A DNA stretch of 64,000 nucleotides. Origin: Spirochaetota bacterium. GTDB lineage: Bacteria; Spirochaetota; UBA4802; UBA5550. The stretch is from the NCBI GenBank assembly GCA_016933025.1, contig JAFGBT010000053.1:87616-151615 (forward strand). The letters are read 5' to 3'. The notes beneath the pieces were generated by a model. It was not told the origin of the DNA. It ran no database searches and was given only the letters and a program-made list of their open reading frames with translations. The position numbers and the translations under genes are program-made. This document shows positions 54,837 to 63,294 of this stretch, one piece after another. Each line of letters starts with the position of its first letter. Position 1 is the stretch's first letter.

Positions 54837-56180
54837 ATGTCCGTAACATTTATTGAAATAATCATAGCCGCATCCTCGCTCCTGACGCTGGGCGCGCTGG
54901 CCGGCTATTTCCTGTCGAGGAAGGTGATACACAGGAACGCAGCTACAATGGACGACCTGAACGCGATCAGGCAGGCGGCCGCGTCGCTTCAGGCCCAGCT
55001 CGATGAGAAAGTGAAGGCGCTGGCGGCCAGGGATGCGGAGCTTTCCCGCGAGCGGGAGGCGCGGATCAAACTGAGCGGGGACGCCGCGGCAAAGGACGCG
55101 CAGATAAAGAGCCTGGCGGAGCAGATGGAGAGCAGGAAGAAGGAGATCGAGGATCTCAACGCGAAGTTCACCGAGGAATTCAGGAAGGTGGCCAACCAGC
55201 TCTTCATAAACCACTCGGGCCAGTTCACCAGGCTGACCTCCGAGCACCTGGGGCAGTTCCTCAAGCCTTTCCGGGAGCAGATCGACAAGTTCGAGAAGAA
55301 GATAGACAGCTCCCGGGAGAGTCAGGTGAAGGAGAGCGCGAGCCTCAAGGAGCAGATCAGCCAGCTCGCGAGCCTGAACCAGACCATGTCTCTTGAGGCG
55401 CGCAACCTGGCGAACGCCCTGAAGAACGAGAGCAAGACCCGCGGGAACTGGGGCGAGATGATTCTCGAGAAGATACTCGAAAGCTCCGGGCTGATTCGTG
55501 ACGAGCACTACACCGTGCAGACTTCGCTCAGGGGGGAGGAGAACAACAGGCTCCAGCCCGACGTTATCATACACCTTCCCGAGGAGAAGCACCTCATCAT
55601 CGACTCCAAGGTCTCCCTGGTCGACTACGAGCGCTACTGCAACGCCCCGGATGAGAATGACCGGAACGCCTACCTGATAAACCACATCAACTCGATCTAC
55701 GGCCACGTCGAGAACCTGAGCTCCAAGGAGTACCAGAAGGCCTTCGGCGTCAACCCGCCCGACTTCGTCCTGATGTTTGTGCCGGTCGAGGCGGCGCTGC
55801 TGACCGCGCTTGAGCGGGACCGAGATCTCTTCGGGTACGCCTGGCAGAAGAACATTGCGGTGATTTCTCCCACGACCCTGATTCCGACGCTTAAGATCAT
55901 CCACAATATCTGGCGGCAGGAGAGCCAGAACCGGAACGCCCTCGCCATAGCGTCGACCGGGGGCAAGCTGTACGACAAGTTCGCCGGGTTCCTGAACGAC
56001 CTGCTGCAGATCGGCAAGTGCATCGACAACGCCAGAGGGAGTTACGACGATGCCCTGAAGAAGCTCTCGACCGGCAGGGGAAACATCCTTAGCATGGCGG
56101 AAAAAATGAAGGAAATGGGGGCAAAGGCGAGCAAGCAGCTCCCGATGGACGTCGATGAGGATGAGGACGGGGACTCCTGA
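54837..56180 (+). CDS. rmuC: DNA recombination protein RmuC
   Basis: 447 residues. An N-terminal membrane anchor (about 4-24) and a long coiled coil (about 40-180) precede the conserved RmuC nuclease-like domain: TRGNWGEMILEKILE, LQPDVIIHLPEEKHLIIDSKVSL with the PD-(D/E)xK-like pattern, and APDENDRNAYL...HI. It limits recombination at inverted or short repeats in Escherichia coli. GGGAGGAAC before the ATG. It stands alone between the repeat-rich gap and the hydrogenase promoter region. Confidence 0.95.
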   Translation: MSVTFIEIIIAASSLLTLGALAGYFLSRKVIHRNAATMDDLNAIRQAAASLQAQLDEKVKALAARDAELSREREARIKLSGDAAAKDAQIKSLAEQMESRKKEIEDLNAKFTEEFRKVANQLFINHSGQFTRLTSEHLGQFLKPFREQIDKFEKKIDSSRESQVKESASLKEQISQLASLNQTMSLEARNLANALKNESKTRGNWGEMILEKILESSGLIRDEHYTVQTSLRGEENNRLQPDVIIHLPEEKHLIIDSKVSLVDYERYCNAPDENDRNAYLINHINSIYGHVENLSSKEYQKAFGVNPPDFVLMFVPVEAALLTALERDRDLFGYAWQKNIAVISPTTLIPTLKIIHNIWRQESQNRNALAIASTGGKLYDKFAGFLNDLLQIGKCIDNARGSYDDALKKLSTGRGNILSMAEKMKEMGAKASKQLPMDVDEDEDGDS

Positions 56181-56294
56181 TGGCTGCCAGGTCGATTTTA
56201 TAAAGTTTATCCCTCCTTTTTATTAAATATTGAAAATAGTTATATTATTAGATAAAAAATTACAAAATATAACGATAAATAACGATTTTATTTA

Positions 56295-56335
56295 TTGACA
56301 ATTTATGCACTATTCATCAAGTGTCTATAAATTGT
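56295..56335 (+). promoter_or_regulatory. TTGACA box with overlapping 9-bp-arm dyad upstream of the hydrogenase operon
   Basis: TTGACA lies at 56295-56300. A perfect inverted repeat ACAATTTAT (56298-56306) / ATAAATTGT (56327-56335) overlaps it and includes a TATAAA at 56326-56331. The spacing between TTGACA and TATAAA (25 bases) is too long for a sigma-70 promoter, so either the dyad is a regulator site or another -10 is used. The AT-rich region 56210-56400 is otherwise empty. Confidence 0.4.
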
Positions 56336-56409
56336 GAGAGATATAAGTTAAAATAATATTACATTGTTCACTTATTCAGCAATTCAATAATAACGTATGG
56401 AGGAAGGTT

Positions 56410-56793
56410 TTGAAATATAATCTGTATTTGCCTGCCGCGATTGCCTTTCTTGCAGGAACAATTGTTTCCGCCTGTAGCCTTAATCCATGGGTTGCGGGAG
56501 AAGAATATCCGGACGTAGTATCTATAACAAAGACCACCAGGTTCGCAAAGGCCGCAGACGGAGTTTCTCCTATGAAAAGCAGGGTTGGTGTGGTGCGCTT
56601 CTCCCACAAAACACACGAGGAAGAAGGGATGAAATGCGTTGAATGCCATCATAAAAACGCGAACCCGGAAAGGATAAAAAAGTGCGCCGTTTGCCATACC
56701 GGCGCCAACGGGTATGAAACAATGCATGGTCTGTGCGTGGACTGTCATATTGAAAAAAAGGAAGGTCCGCAGAAATGCTATGAGTGCCACTGA
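56410..56793 (+). CDS. tetraheme cytochrome c (class III/c3-like) lipoprotein
   Basis: 127 residues. A signal peptide ending VSAC (Cys22) makes it a probable lipoprotein. Four CXXCH heme sites follow (CVECH, CAVCH, CVDCH, CYECH), the last at the extreme C-terminus, with an FSHKTH motif that supplies extra axial histidines as in cytochrome c3. The start is TTG at 56410 behind GGAGGAAGG; no ATG is available before the signal peptide. It lies 71 bases ahead of the hydrogenase small subunit and is probably its periplasmic electron acceptor. Confidence 0.9.
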   Translation: MKYNLYLPAAIAFLAGTIVSACSLNPWVAGEEYPDVVSITKTTRFAKAADGVSPMKSRVGVVRFSHKTHEEEGMKCVECHHKNANPERIKKCAVCHTGANGYETMHGLCVDCHIEKKEGPQKCYECH

Positions 56794-56864
56794 TGGCGTT
56801 GAATAATTAAATAAAGAACAAATATTACCTATAACCGAATACATATGTAAATAAGGAGGAAAGT

Positions 56865-57863
56865 ATGTCATTAAGCAGGCGGGATTTCCTGAAGATCATG
56901 GGCGGCACAACTGCTGCATTTGCATTCCCCTCGCTGGTGCTGCAGGGATGCAAAAAGGCCCTTGAGAAGGCCGCGGAGCGGACCCAGGTCATATGGATTC
57001 AGGCCCAGTCGTGTTCCGGGTGCTCGGTGTCGCTGCTGAACAAGATGGATCCTGATATCGTTTCGGTCATCACGGAATACATCAGTTTGAACTACCACCA
57101 GACCGTCATGGCGGGGACCGGCCATACGGCGATCAGCGTTCTGGAGGAGGCCGTCAAGAAAAACCGGAAAGATTTCGTGCTTATAGTCGAAGGCTCTATA
57201 CCGACGAAGGATGACACGTACTGTACCATAGGCGAAATGGACGGCAGGATCATTGGCGCGCGCGAATGGATCGAGAGGCTCGGGGAAAACGCCAAGGCCC
57301 TTGTCGCAGTCGGGACCTGCGCGACCTTCGGCGGGATACCCGGCGGTGAACCCCGTGACGGGAGCGGCAATCCGACCGGCGCGGTCGGCCTCGCCCAGAT
57401 CATGAAGGGCAAGACGGTGCTGAACGTCCCCGGCTGCCCGCCCCATCCTGACTGGATGGTCGGCACCCTGCTGCATGTGCTGCTGAAGGGCATGCCAAAG
57501 CTTGATGAATACAACAGGCCCCTCATGTACTACGGCACGACCGTGCACGAGAAGTGCGAGCGCCTGAGTTACTACAAGAGCGGTATTTTCGCCAAACACT
57601 GGGGCGATGAGGGGTGCCTCTACGAAGTCGGCTGTCTCGGCATGGATTCCTGCTGCGACATCCCCTCCAGGAAATGGCTGGGCGGCGTGAATTCCTGCAC
57701 CGGGTGCGGCGCCGGCTGCATAGGATGCACCGAAGACGTGTTCCCGGATTTCGGGAGGCGCGGCGTATTCAAGCACCTGACGGCGAAGAATGAGAAGCTC
57801 ATCAGGCAGGAGCACCGGGCGCCCTTTTTCAATTACAGGAACGGAGGTGTGGTACATGGCTAA
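56865..57863 (+). CDS. [NiFe] hydrogenase small subunit
   Basis: 332 residues. A Tat signal (SRRDFLK, residues 4-10) precedes the electron-transfer subunit. Proximal cluster ligands are Cys50, Cys53, Cys152 and Cys191; the distal cluster uses His228, Cys231, Cys251 and Cys257. The medial region has Cys264, Cys285 and Cys288, and Cys278 occupies the position that is usually Pro in group 1 enzymes, which predicts a [4Fe-4S] rather than [3Fe-4S] medial cluster, as in [NiFeSe] types. AAGGAGG precedes the ATG. It overlaps the large-subunit gene by eight bases. Confidence 0.95.
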   Translation: MSLSRRDFLKIMGGTTAAFAFPSLVLQGCKKALEKAAERTQVIWIQAQSCSGCSVSLLNKMDPDIVSVITEYISLNYHQTVMAGTGHTAISVLEEAVKKNRKDFVLIVEGSIPTKDDTYCTIGEMDGRIIGAREWIERLGENAKALVAVGTCATFGGIPGGEPRDGSGNPTGAVGLAQIMKGKTVLNVPGCPPHPDWMVGTLLHVLLKGMPKLDEYNRPLMYYGTTVHEKCERLSYYKSGIFAKHWGDEGCLYEVGCLGMDSCCDIPSRKWLGGVNSCTGCGAGCIGCTEDVFPDFGRRGVFKHLTAKNEKLIRQEHRAPFFNYRNGGVVHG

Positions 57864-59421
57864 GATACTGATTGACCCAATTACAAGGATTGAAGGCCAC
57901 CTTTCAATAGAAATCGATGTCGAAAACGGCAAGGTCGTTGACGCGAAGAGCATAGGCGACATGTTCCGCGGCTTTGAAAAGATATTCAGGGGCCGTAACC
58001 CGCTCGACGCCAACCAGCTCTCGCAGCGCATCTGCGGCGTATGCCCGATTTCCCACGGCGTCGCGTCGAGCAAATGCCTCGAGGACGCCTTCGGCATCAA
58101 GCCGAACAACAACGGCCGGGTTCTCCGCAACCTGATGCTGGCGGCGAATTATCTTCAATCGCATATCCTGCACTTCTACCACCTGGCTGCACTGGACTAC
58201 GTCGACATCACCGCCCTTTTAAAGTACAAGGGCGGCGATTCGAAGATAAACAGGCTGAAGGCCTGGGTGGAGAATGAAGTCAACACCAAGAAGGGACGAA
58301 TTGACGCCATCACCGCGGGCGGGCCGTTCCTGCCGCGCTACGAAGGCGACTTCTATATCAAGGACGTCGATACGAACATCGACGCAATCGCCGGATACGT
58401 GAAGGCGCTGGAAATGAGGATGAGGGCGCATAAGATGGTCGCCTCCATCGGCGGACGCGCTCCCCACGCCATCGGGCTGGTTCCGGGCGGCGTGACCCAG
58501 GTGCCGACCCGCTCCATGATCAGGGAATACAAGAAACACATCGGCGACATGCTGGATTTCGTCAACGATGTGTACATGAACCACGTGATAGCGGTCGCGA
58601 AGGCGTTCGAGGACTACTTTAAGATCGGTAAATATTCGAATTTTCTCGCATACGGTCTGTTCGAGCAGGACGCGGAGGAGAAGAAGTATCTCCTGCAGCG
58701 CGGGGTGGTCTCCGAAAGCAAGCTCACGGCCTTCGATCCCGAAAAGGTGAGGGAGCAGGTCCGTTACTCGCGGTACAGCTCCGGATCGAACCTGCATCCG
58801 TATGAAGGCCAGACCGATCCCCAACCCGGCAAGGGCGGCGCCTATACCTGGCTCAAAGCGCCGCGCTATGACGGGAAACCTATGGAGGTCGGCCCGCTGG
58901 CCCGCGTGGTCGTCAGCTACCTCTCCGAAAACGCCGCGGTGAAGAAGGAAGTCGACACGCTTCTGGGCAAGTTCAATGCCGAGTTATCCGCCGTGTTCTC
59001 GACCCTGGGACGGCACGCGGCCCGCGCCATCGAATGCAAGATCATCCTTCAGGAGGCGCGCGGGTGGCTTGATGAGCTCGAGGTGAACGGAAAGCCGAGG
59101 AGCACTTTCGACATGCCCGAAAACGGTGAGGGCATGGGCCTCACCGAGGCGCCGCGGGGCGCGCTCGGCCACTGGATCGTGATGAAAGACCGGAAGATCG
59201 CCAACTACCAGTGCGTGGTCCCCACGACCTGGTTCTGCGGCCCGCGCGACGACAATGGCGTCAGGGGCCCGGTCGAGCAGGCGCTTATCGGCACGCCGAT
59301 ATCCGATCCGAAGAACCCGATCGAGGCCGCCCGCGTGGTGCGGTCCTTCGACCCGTGCATCGCCTGCGCGGTGCATGTCGTCGAGGGGGACCGGGAGATC
59401 GGGACCTTCAGGGTCTGCTAG
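57856..59421 (+). CDS. [NiFe] hydrogenase large subunit
   Basis: 521 residues. The N-terminal RICGVCPISH motif gives Cys60/Cys63, and the C-terminal DPCIACAVH gives Cys501/Cys504 for the NiFe site. All are ordinary cysteine codons, so it is not a selenocysteine enzyme. The last 14 residues after His507 are the peptide removed by a maturation endopeptidase, which is not encoded in the window. ATG at 57856 follows GGAGGTG inside the small-subunit gene. With the Tat-exported small subunit and the cytochrome it forms a periplasmic hydrogenase, probably hydrogen uptake. No Hyp maturation genes are nearby. Confidence 0.96.
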   Translation: MAKILIDPITRIEGHLSIEIDVENGKVVDAKSIGDMFRGFEKIFRGRNPLDANQLSQRICGVCPISHGVASSKCLEDAFGIKPNNNGRVLRNLMLAANYLQSHILHFYHLAALDYVDITALLKYKGGDSKINRLKAWVENEVNTKKGRIDAITAGGPFLPRYEGDFYIKDVDTNIDAIAGYVKALEMRMRAHKMVASIGGRAPHAIGLVPGGVTQVPTRSMIREYKKHIGDMLDFVNDVYMNHVIAVAKAFEDYFKIGKYSNFLAYGLFEQDAEEKKYLLQRGVVSESKLTAFDPEKVREQVRYSRYSSGSNLHPYEGQTDPQPGKGGAYTWLKAPRYDGKPMEVGPLARVVVSYLSENAAVKKEVDTLLGKFNAELSAVFSTLGRHAARAIECKIILQEARGWLDELEVNGKPRSTFDMPENGEGMGLTEAPRGALGHWIVMKDRKIANYQCVVPTTWFCGPRDDNGVRGPVEQALIGTPISDPKNPIEAARVVRSFDPCIACAVHVVEGDREIGTFRVC

Positions 59422-59446
59422 ATTTTTTTCTTAACGTGCGTAATGC

Positions 59447-59486
59447 AAAGGGGCCGTCCCAAAATTAGGGGCGGCCCTTTTATTTT
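59447..59486 (+). terminator. intrinsic terminator of the hydrogenase operon
   Basis: Stem AAAGGGGCCGTCCC pairing with GGGGCGGCCCTTT across a short AAAATTA loop, with one bulge and one G-T pair, then a T-rich run TTTTATTTT. It lies 25 bases after the large-subunit stop codon. Confidence 0.85.
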
Positions 59487-59520
59487 AAAAAACTCCCCGA
59501 AACTGCCGAGGAACTCGTTT

Positions 59521-59671
59521 TCAGGAAATTATGGGCTATGCTACAACATCAAGCAATGTACGGCCGCATCGACGGTGCCGGATGCGGCACAAGGCCTTTT
59601 ATCCGCAGAGAGTTTGGCACATATGAAGCTCTCTGGCAAGCAAAGAGTTCTGGACTGGGGGGTGAAATTTA
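59521..59671 (+). repeat. structured repeat family R, copy 8
   Basis: 151 bases from TCAGGAAATTATGGGC to GTGAAATTTA. It has a perfect 8-bp internal stem GCCGCATC (59563-59570) / GATGCGGC (59581-59588) and a second stem CAGAGAG / CTCTCTG. It is nearly identical to copy 9 over about 125 bases, with only about five or six differences. Confidence 0.85.
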
Positions 59672-59752
59672 TTGTTCCTCCGTTGCGAAACTGGTGGACC
59701 TTTTCTTTTCCGGTTTTAATACGCCACGTTTTGTGCTTTCATCTTTCCGCTC

Positions 59753-59926
59753 CTAGTTGGATCGATTGTTCTTCCTGTCCGGTATCTCTATTTCGTCGCG
59801 TGACCATTTATCAAGCAGTTTGATAACGACCTCGGACACCGAGACCTTGTTTTTAACCGCCTTGATCTTCGCGGCCTCGACGATCTTTTCAGCTTTAATA
59901 TCCTTGATGCTTATTGACATTCCCAT
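59753..59926 (-). CDS. small ribbon-helix-helix-type protein (antitoxin-like)
   Basis: 57 residues. The pattern MSISIKDIKAEKIVEAAKIK, SVSEVVIKLLDKW fits a ribbon-helix-helix DNA-binding antitoxin (CopG/Arc class): a short beta strand, then two helices. GGAG lies about nine bases before the ATG at 59926; a second ATG is at 59920. No toxin gene follows on the minus strand, so it appears solitary. It lies between two near-identical repeat copies together with HigBA. Composition fits coding, but the size makes the call moderate. Confidence 0.6.
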   Translation of the reverse strand: MGMSISIKDIKAEKIVEAAKIKAVKNKVSVSEVVIKLLDKWSRDEIEIPDRKNNRSN

Positions 59927-60127
59927 AATCAATTACTCCAAAATGTAGATTTAATTCATTACGGTTTCATATAATTGCATAATTAATGTCAACGGTTTTA
60001 TGTCTCATTAGATTAATTCACTTATATTTATATTAATATACAATTTGATATTAAATTATGTATATCTTCGATAATATATCTTATGTCGCCTGAAGCAATA
60101 TTGCGCCCGAGAATATATAATATTCAC

Positions 60128-60156
60128 TTGACTTCATATTTAATATTTCATATCTT
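60128..60156 (+). promoter_or_regulatory. promoter of higBA, suggesting a leaderless transcript
   Basis: TTGACT at 60128-60133 and TATCTT at 60151-60156 are spaced by 17 bases. The -10 ends five bases before the toxin ATG at 60162, so transcription should start at or about the start codon. No ribosome site precedes the ATG. Confidence 0.55.
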
Positions 60157-60161
60157 GAATC

Positions 60162-60533
60162 ATGTGGACGATACAGCGGACCAGTGAAATTGTAGCCTGG
60201 GTAACCGGACTTGACGACGACGCAAAGGAGGCAATTTATCAAAGCCTGTTGGTCCTCAGGGAGATTGGGCCGGCGCTGGGACGCCCGCATGTTGATACGG
60301 TCAAAGGAAGTTCTTTCCCAAACATGAAGGAACTGCGCCTACAGAACAAAGGCCGTTTGTTCAGAATATTCTTTGCGTTTGACCCCGCGCGGGAGGCAAT
60401 TCTTCTCATTGGAGGGGATAAACGCGGAGACAAGAAGTTCTATCATACGATGATCCCGAAGGCTGACGAGCTCTACCGTCGTCACCTTGACAAATTGAGG
60501 AAGAAACATGAAAGCAAAAAAGAGAAGAAATGA
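60162..60533 (+). CDS. higB: HigB/Gp49-family toxin (RelE-like mRNA interferase)
   Basis: 123 residues of the phage-derived Gp49-like HigB family. Signatures include LREIGPALGRPHVDTVKGSSFPNMKELRLQ, the LFRIFFAFDP core strand and AILLIGGDKRGDKKFY with the basic C-terminal tail that contacts RNA. It should cleave translated mRNA at the ribosome. The toxin gene precedes the antitoxin and overlaps it by 26 bases, the usual HigBA order. It has no leader, so translation may depend on the 5'-terminal ATG. The module lies between repeat copies 8 and 9. Confidence 0.9.
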   Translation: MWTIQRTSEIVAWVTGLDDDAKEAIYQSLLVLREIGPALGRPHVDTVKGSSFPNMKELRLQNKGRLFRIFFAFDPAREAILLIGGDKRGDKKFYHTMIPKADELYRRHLDKLRKKHESKKEKK

Positions 60534-60834
60534 CTTTGTAGACGAACTCGAAACGATGCTCACCCCGGACCGGGTTGAACGCGCGAGAAAAAAAGCGGAA
60601 AAAGAGATATTCAATATCCGTCTCGCCGAGCTGCGGAAGATGATGAAAGTACGGCAGGAGGACATCAAGACTTTCACGCAATCGGGGATCTCAAAATTAG
60701 AAAAAAGAAAGGACATGAAGATATCCACCCTGCTTGAATATCTCGACAGCATCGGCATGGGAATAGAGATAAAGACATTCCCGAAAAAGACAGCCAGGAA
60801 TCGTGATAAGGATATTATCCTGCTGAGGCATTGA
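60508..60834 (+). CDS. higA: HigA-type antitoxin with XRE helix-turn-helix
   Basis: 108 residues. The C-terminal half carries an XRE/Cro-type helix-turn-helix (LAELRKMMKVRQEDIKTFTQSGISKLEKRKDMKISTLLEYL) that should repress its own promoter. The N-terminal helix (VDELETMLTPDRVERARKKAEKEIF) is typical of the antitoxin partner of Gp49 toxins. It overlaps the toxin gene, ensuring coupled synthesis. It completes a type II toxin-antitoxin pair; its stop precedes repeat copy 9 by about 90 bases. Confidence 0.9.
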   Translation: MKAKKRRNDFVDELETMLTPDRVERARKKAEKEIFNIRLAELRKMMKVRQEDIKTFTQSGISKLEKRKDMKISTLLEYLDSIGMGIEIKTFPKKTARNRDKDIILLRH

Positions 60835-60921
60835 GATCGCACGTCAGTCTTCCTCCGGGAGCATGATTGTTATAACAGGTTCATCCCTGTCACCAGAACC
60901 GCGCACAGCTTTAAGTTTAAA

Positions 60922-61046
60922 AATCAAGCAATGTACGGCCACATCGACGGTGCCGGATGCGACACAAGGCCTTTTATCCGCAGAGAGTTTGGCACATATG
61001 AAGCTCTCTGGCAAGCAAAGAGTTCTGGACAGGGGGATTAAATTTA
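60922..61046 (+). repeat. structured repeat family R, copy 9
   Basis: 125 bases from AATCAAGCAATGTACGG to ATTAAATTTA, nearly identical to copy 8. The 5' CAGGAAATTA part is absent. The internal stem is weakened by two changes (GCCACATC / GATGCGAC). It separates higBA from vapBC. Confidence 0.85.
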
Positions 61047-61142
61047 TCTAATAAACGGATCCAGCCATCTTTGCTTTCATCAATAAAAAAGCATTTGACA
61101 GTGTGTATAAATATAGCTATTTTTGTGTATAAGGAGATTATC

Positions 61143-61337
61143 ATGAGAACCAATATTGACATAGATGATAAGCTTATGCATGACGCCATGGCGGCAACAA
61201 AGCTGAAATCAAAGAAGGAAGTGGTTCATGTAGCCCTGAGTGAGTTGGTGCGCTTGAGCAAACAAAAAAAAATCCTGCGATTTCGCGGCAAGGCCAAATG
61301 GGAAGGCGATCTTGATCATATGAGGGCCATGAGGTAA
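61143..61337 (+). CDS. vapB: VapB-type antitoxin
   Basis: 64 residues of the VapB (DUF2191-like) antitoxin family: MRTNIDIDDKLMHDAM for the DNA-binding strand and helix, LKSKKEVVHVALSELVRL, then RFRGKAKWEGDLDHMR, which contacts the toxin. AAGGAG lies before the ATG at 61143; the frame opens earlier at 61071 without a ribosome site. It is followed six bases later by the PIN toxin, the usual antitoxin-first order. It sits between repeat copies 9 and 10. Confidence 0.9.
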   Translation: MRTNIDIDDKLMHDAMAATKLKSKKEVVHVALSELVRLSKQKKILRFRGKAKWEGDLDHMRAMR

Positions 61338-61342
61338 GCTGC

Positions 61343-61738
61343 TTGATCGTTGATACATCAGTATGGATAGATTTTTTCAATGGTGTCCAGAACGGACAGA
61401 GTGAATACCTTGCCGACTCCATAGAATCCGATAAAACCATATTTATGCATTCAATAATTCTCATGGAAATACTGCGGGGATTTCGGTCAGAAAAGGACCA
61501 CTCCGAGGTGAAGGATATTCTCCTTTCATATAATTTTGTCACAGAGGATCCGGTGCAGGAGGTAATTGGCGCATCCGACCTGTACCGCTCGCTCAAGAAA
61601 AAAGGAGCCACAATCCGCAAGAGTATGGACTGCCTGATCGCCTATGCGGCGATCAAGAACGGCCTGCCGCTGCTTCACAGGGACCGGGATTTCGATATTA
61701 TTGCAAAACACTCAAAACTGAAATTAATTGTACTATAA
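61343..61738 (+). CDS. vapC: VapC PIN-domain toxin (ribonuclease)
   Basis: 131 residues of the PIN family. Active-site acids are visible: Asp4 (VDTSVW), Glu42 (MEILRG), Asp96 (SMDCLIA) and Asp114/116 (HRDRDFD). The start is TTG at 61343, behind GAGGT that overlaps the antitoxin stop codon, so translation is coupled. VapC toxins cut tRNA or rRNA in a Mg-dependent way. It completes a type II module, and repeat copy 10 begins about 100 bases downstream. Confidence 0.92.
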   Translation: MIVDTSVWIDFFNGVQNGQSEYLADSIESDKTIFMHSIILMEILRGFRSEKDHSEVKDILLSYNFVTEDPVQEVIGASDLYRSLKKKGATIRKSMDCLIAYAAIKNGLPLLHRDRDFDIIAKHSKLKLIVL

Positions 61739-61835
61739 AAATTGACTTCCAGAGCATCATGTTTGCGAGTTTAATTCATTTCCTGCCGTCCAGATCATAA
61801 GTCGAGGATAATCTCATCAATCACCGGGGTCACTA

Positions 61836-61960
61836 TCCAGGAAACTACGGTAACATCGGGAGCCCCCGATACGACACAATGTCTCTTATCTGAAGATGTA
61901 CTATCACATCAAAAGGGCCCTGGCAAGCAAAAAGTTCTGGACAGGGGGGGGTAAAATTTA
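61836..61960 (+). repeat. structured repeat family R, copy 10
   Basis: About 125 bases from ATCCAGGAAACTACGG to GTAAAATTTA. Its internal stem is ATCGGG / CCCGAT, different bases from copy 8 but the same place. The 3' half (CTATCACATCAAAAGGGCCC, GGCAAGCAAAAAGTTCTGGAC) is almost identical to copy 11. Confidence 0.75.
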
Positions 61961-62016
61961 AAGTATAATGAAAACTATTGTTGGAGCATGAACAACTGGT
62001 CATCAATCCACAAATC

Positions 62017-63258
62017 TTACGACTGCTTAAAAGCAACCATCCTTTGCAGCTCTGCAAGTATCTTCTTATCAACTCCATCTCTCTGGGTTAATTCTATTTT
62101 CGGCATACCATCAAAGGACTTGTATGCCTCATTAAGAACCCTGTCATCCCAAATTGTTTTTAGATCATTTTTAAAAAGGGACTTTGAGGTAAAGCCCTTT
62201 AGAGTACTTCTACTGAGAAGATATACTACAAATTTATTTACTGTCTTTGCAAGCCCCCTGCTGTGATCTCCAAAAAGGTTTTTCTTATCTTCAGGCAATA
62301 ATTTTCTATTGAATAAAAGCCATGCAAGGGAAACCATATCATGGGCTATAACTGACTCAGAAGCAATTACAATTCCCTGCCCGGGTTCATATACATAGCC
62401 ATTGTCTGGACCCAGGGTAGCAAGAATTCTATCACCGGTAGATATAACCAGGCGCTGTTTATCAAGAAGAGTCCTTGACCTGTTGCCGGCAGCTGTGAGC
62501 TCATGAAGGATATTTCCATTTTCATGATATTCAAGACGGGAATCCGTTCTCCAGTAACCAACTGCAGCCTTTAGACCAAGAGATGATCCAGCTAAAATAT
62601 GTCGAGAACACCTGGGCATGAGTACGATATGATCAACCTCTTTCAAAATATTTGGCATCATCAATCCATTCTTGAAATAATCCTTTGAATCTACGGGGTC
62701 TCTGTAAAAGTCATTCCATCCCCCCTGTTCAAAAAAACGGGGCTCACCTCCTGCATTCAAAACAGCCTGGAGAATACCGCTCTGCATCATGAGCTTTTTT
62801 GTGCTACCGCTGGTTTCATTCTCATAAAACCTCAGATGCTCTATGCCTGACATATCTCCTACAATCACTCTTCCCGCACCTTTTTGTCTCAGTAATGTTA
62901 TCATGGCAGCAATCGCCCGGGGATGGGTTGTAGCAGGATACCTGTTGCCAGAGTTTACCACAGGCTTAATAAAAACTGTTTGTCTCTTTTTAAGCCAGGA
63001 AAAATCAGTTGCAGATTGGGCAGCGCTGACAACTGCTTCTTCAATTGTTCTATTAACAGCAGAAAGAACAACAGCGGTCTTCTTGTTATCAACAGTTACG
63101 GTTCCCTGTTTTACAGATTGAACAAGATCTGATGATGGAGACTTTATTATGTTAAAAATATCATCTTTAAAAGCTTTGATAATACCAAGTATAAATACAG
63201 CCATTACTGACAGGCCAGTAATCTTTAAAAACTTTTTTCTGTTGAATTTCTTTTCCAT
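62017..63258 (-). CDS. DUF362 family protein with N-terminal membrane anchor
   Basis: 413 residues. An N-terminal KKFLKITGLSVMAVFILGII segment resembles a Tat-like or uncleaved signal (no twin arginine). The body fits DUF362: TVFIKPVVNSGNRYPATTHPRAIAAMI, RVIVGDMSG, VDHIVLMPRCSRHILAGSSLGLKAAVGYW. DUF362 proteins are often linked to iron-sulfur ferredoxin domains or sit in anaerobic redox loci; no cluster motif is visible in this one. It lies on the minus strand between repeat copies 10 and 11. Function unknown. Confidence 0.87.
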   Translation of the reverse strand: MEKKFNRKKFLKITGLSVMAVFILGIIKAFKDDIFNIIKSPSSDLVQSVKQGTVTVDNKKTAVVLSAVNRTIEEAVVSAAQSATDFSWLKKRQTVFIKPVVNSGNRYPATTHPRAIAAMITLLRQKGAGRVIVGDMSGIEHLRFYENETSGSTKKLMMQSGILQAVLNAGGEPRFFEQGGWNDFYRDPVDSKDYFKNGLMMPNILKEVDHIVLMPRCSRHILAGSSLGLKAAVGYWRTDSRLEYHENGNILHELTAAGNRSRTLLDKQRLVISTGDRILATLGPDNGYVYEPGQGIVIASESVIAHDMVSLAWLLFNRKLLPEDKKNLFGDHSRGLAKTVNKFVVYLLSRSTLKGFTSKSLFKNDLKTIWDDRVLNEAYKSFDGMPKIELTQRDGVDKKILAELQRMVAFKQS

Positions 63259-63294
63259 TCAATTAACCATTAATCATCAAGGATTTTACTCCAC

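Noticed and set aside
57856..59421. Selenocysteine in the hydrogenase large subunit
   Set aside because: Considered because the small subunit resembles [NiFeSe] enzymes, but both C-terminal ligand codons are TGC and no in-frame TGA is present.
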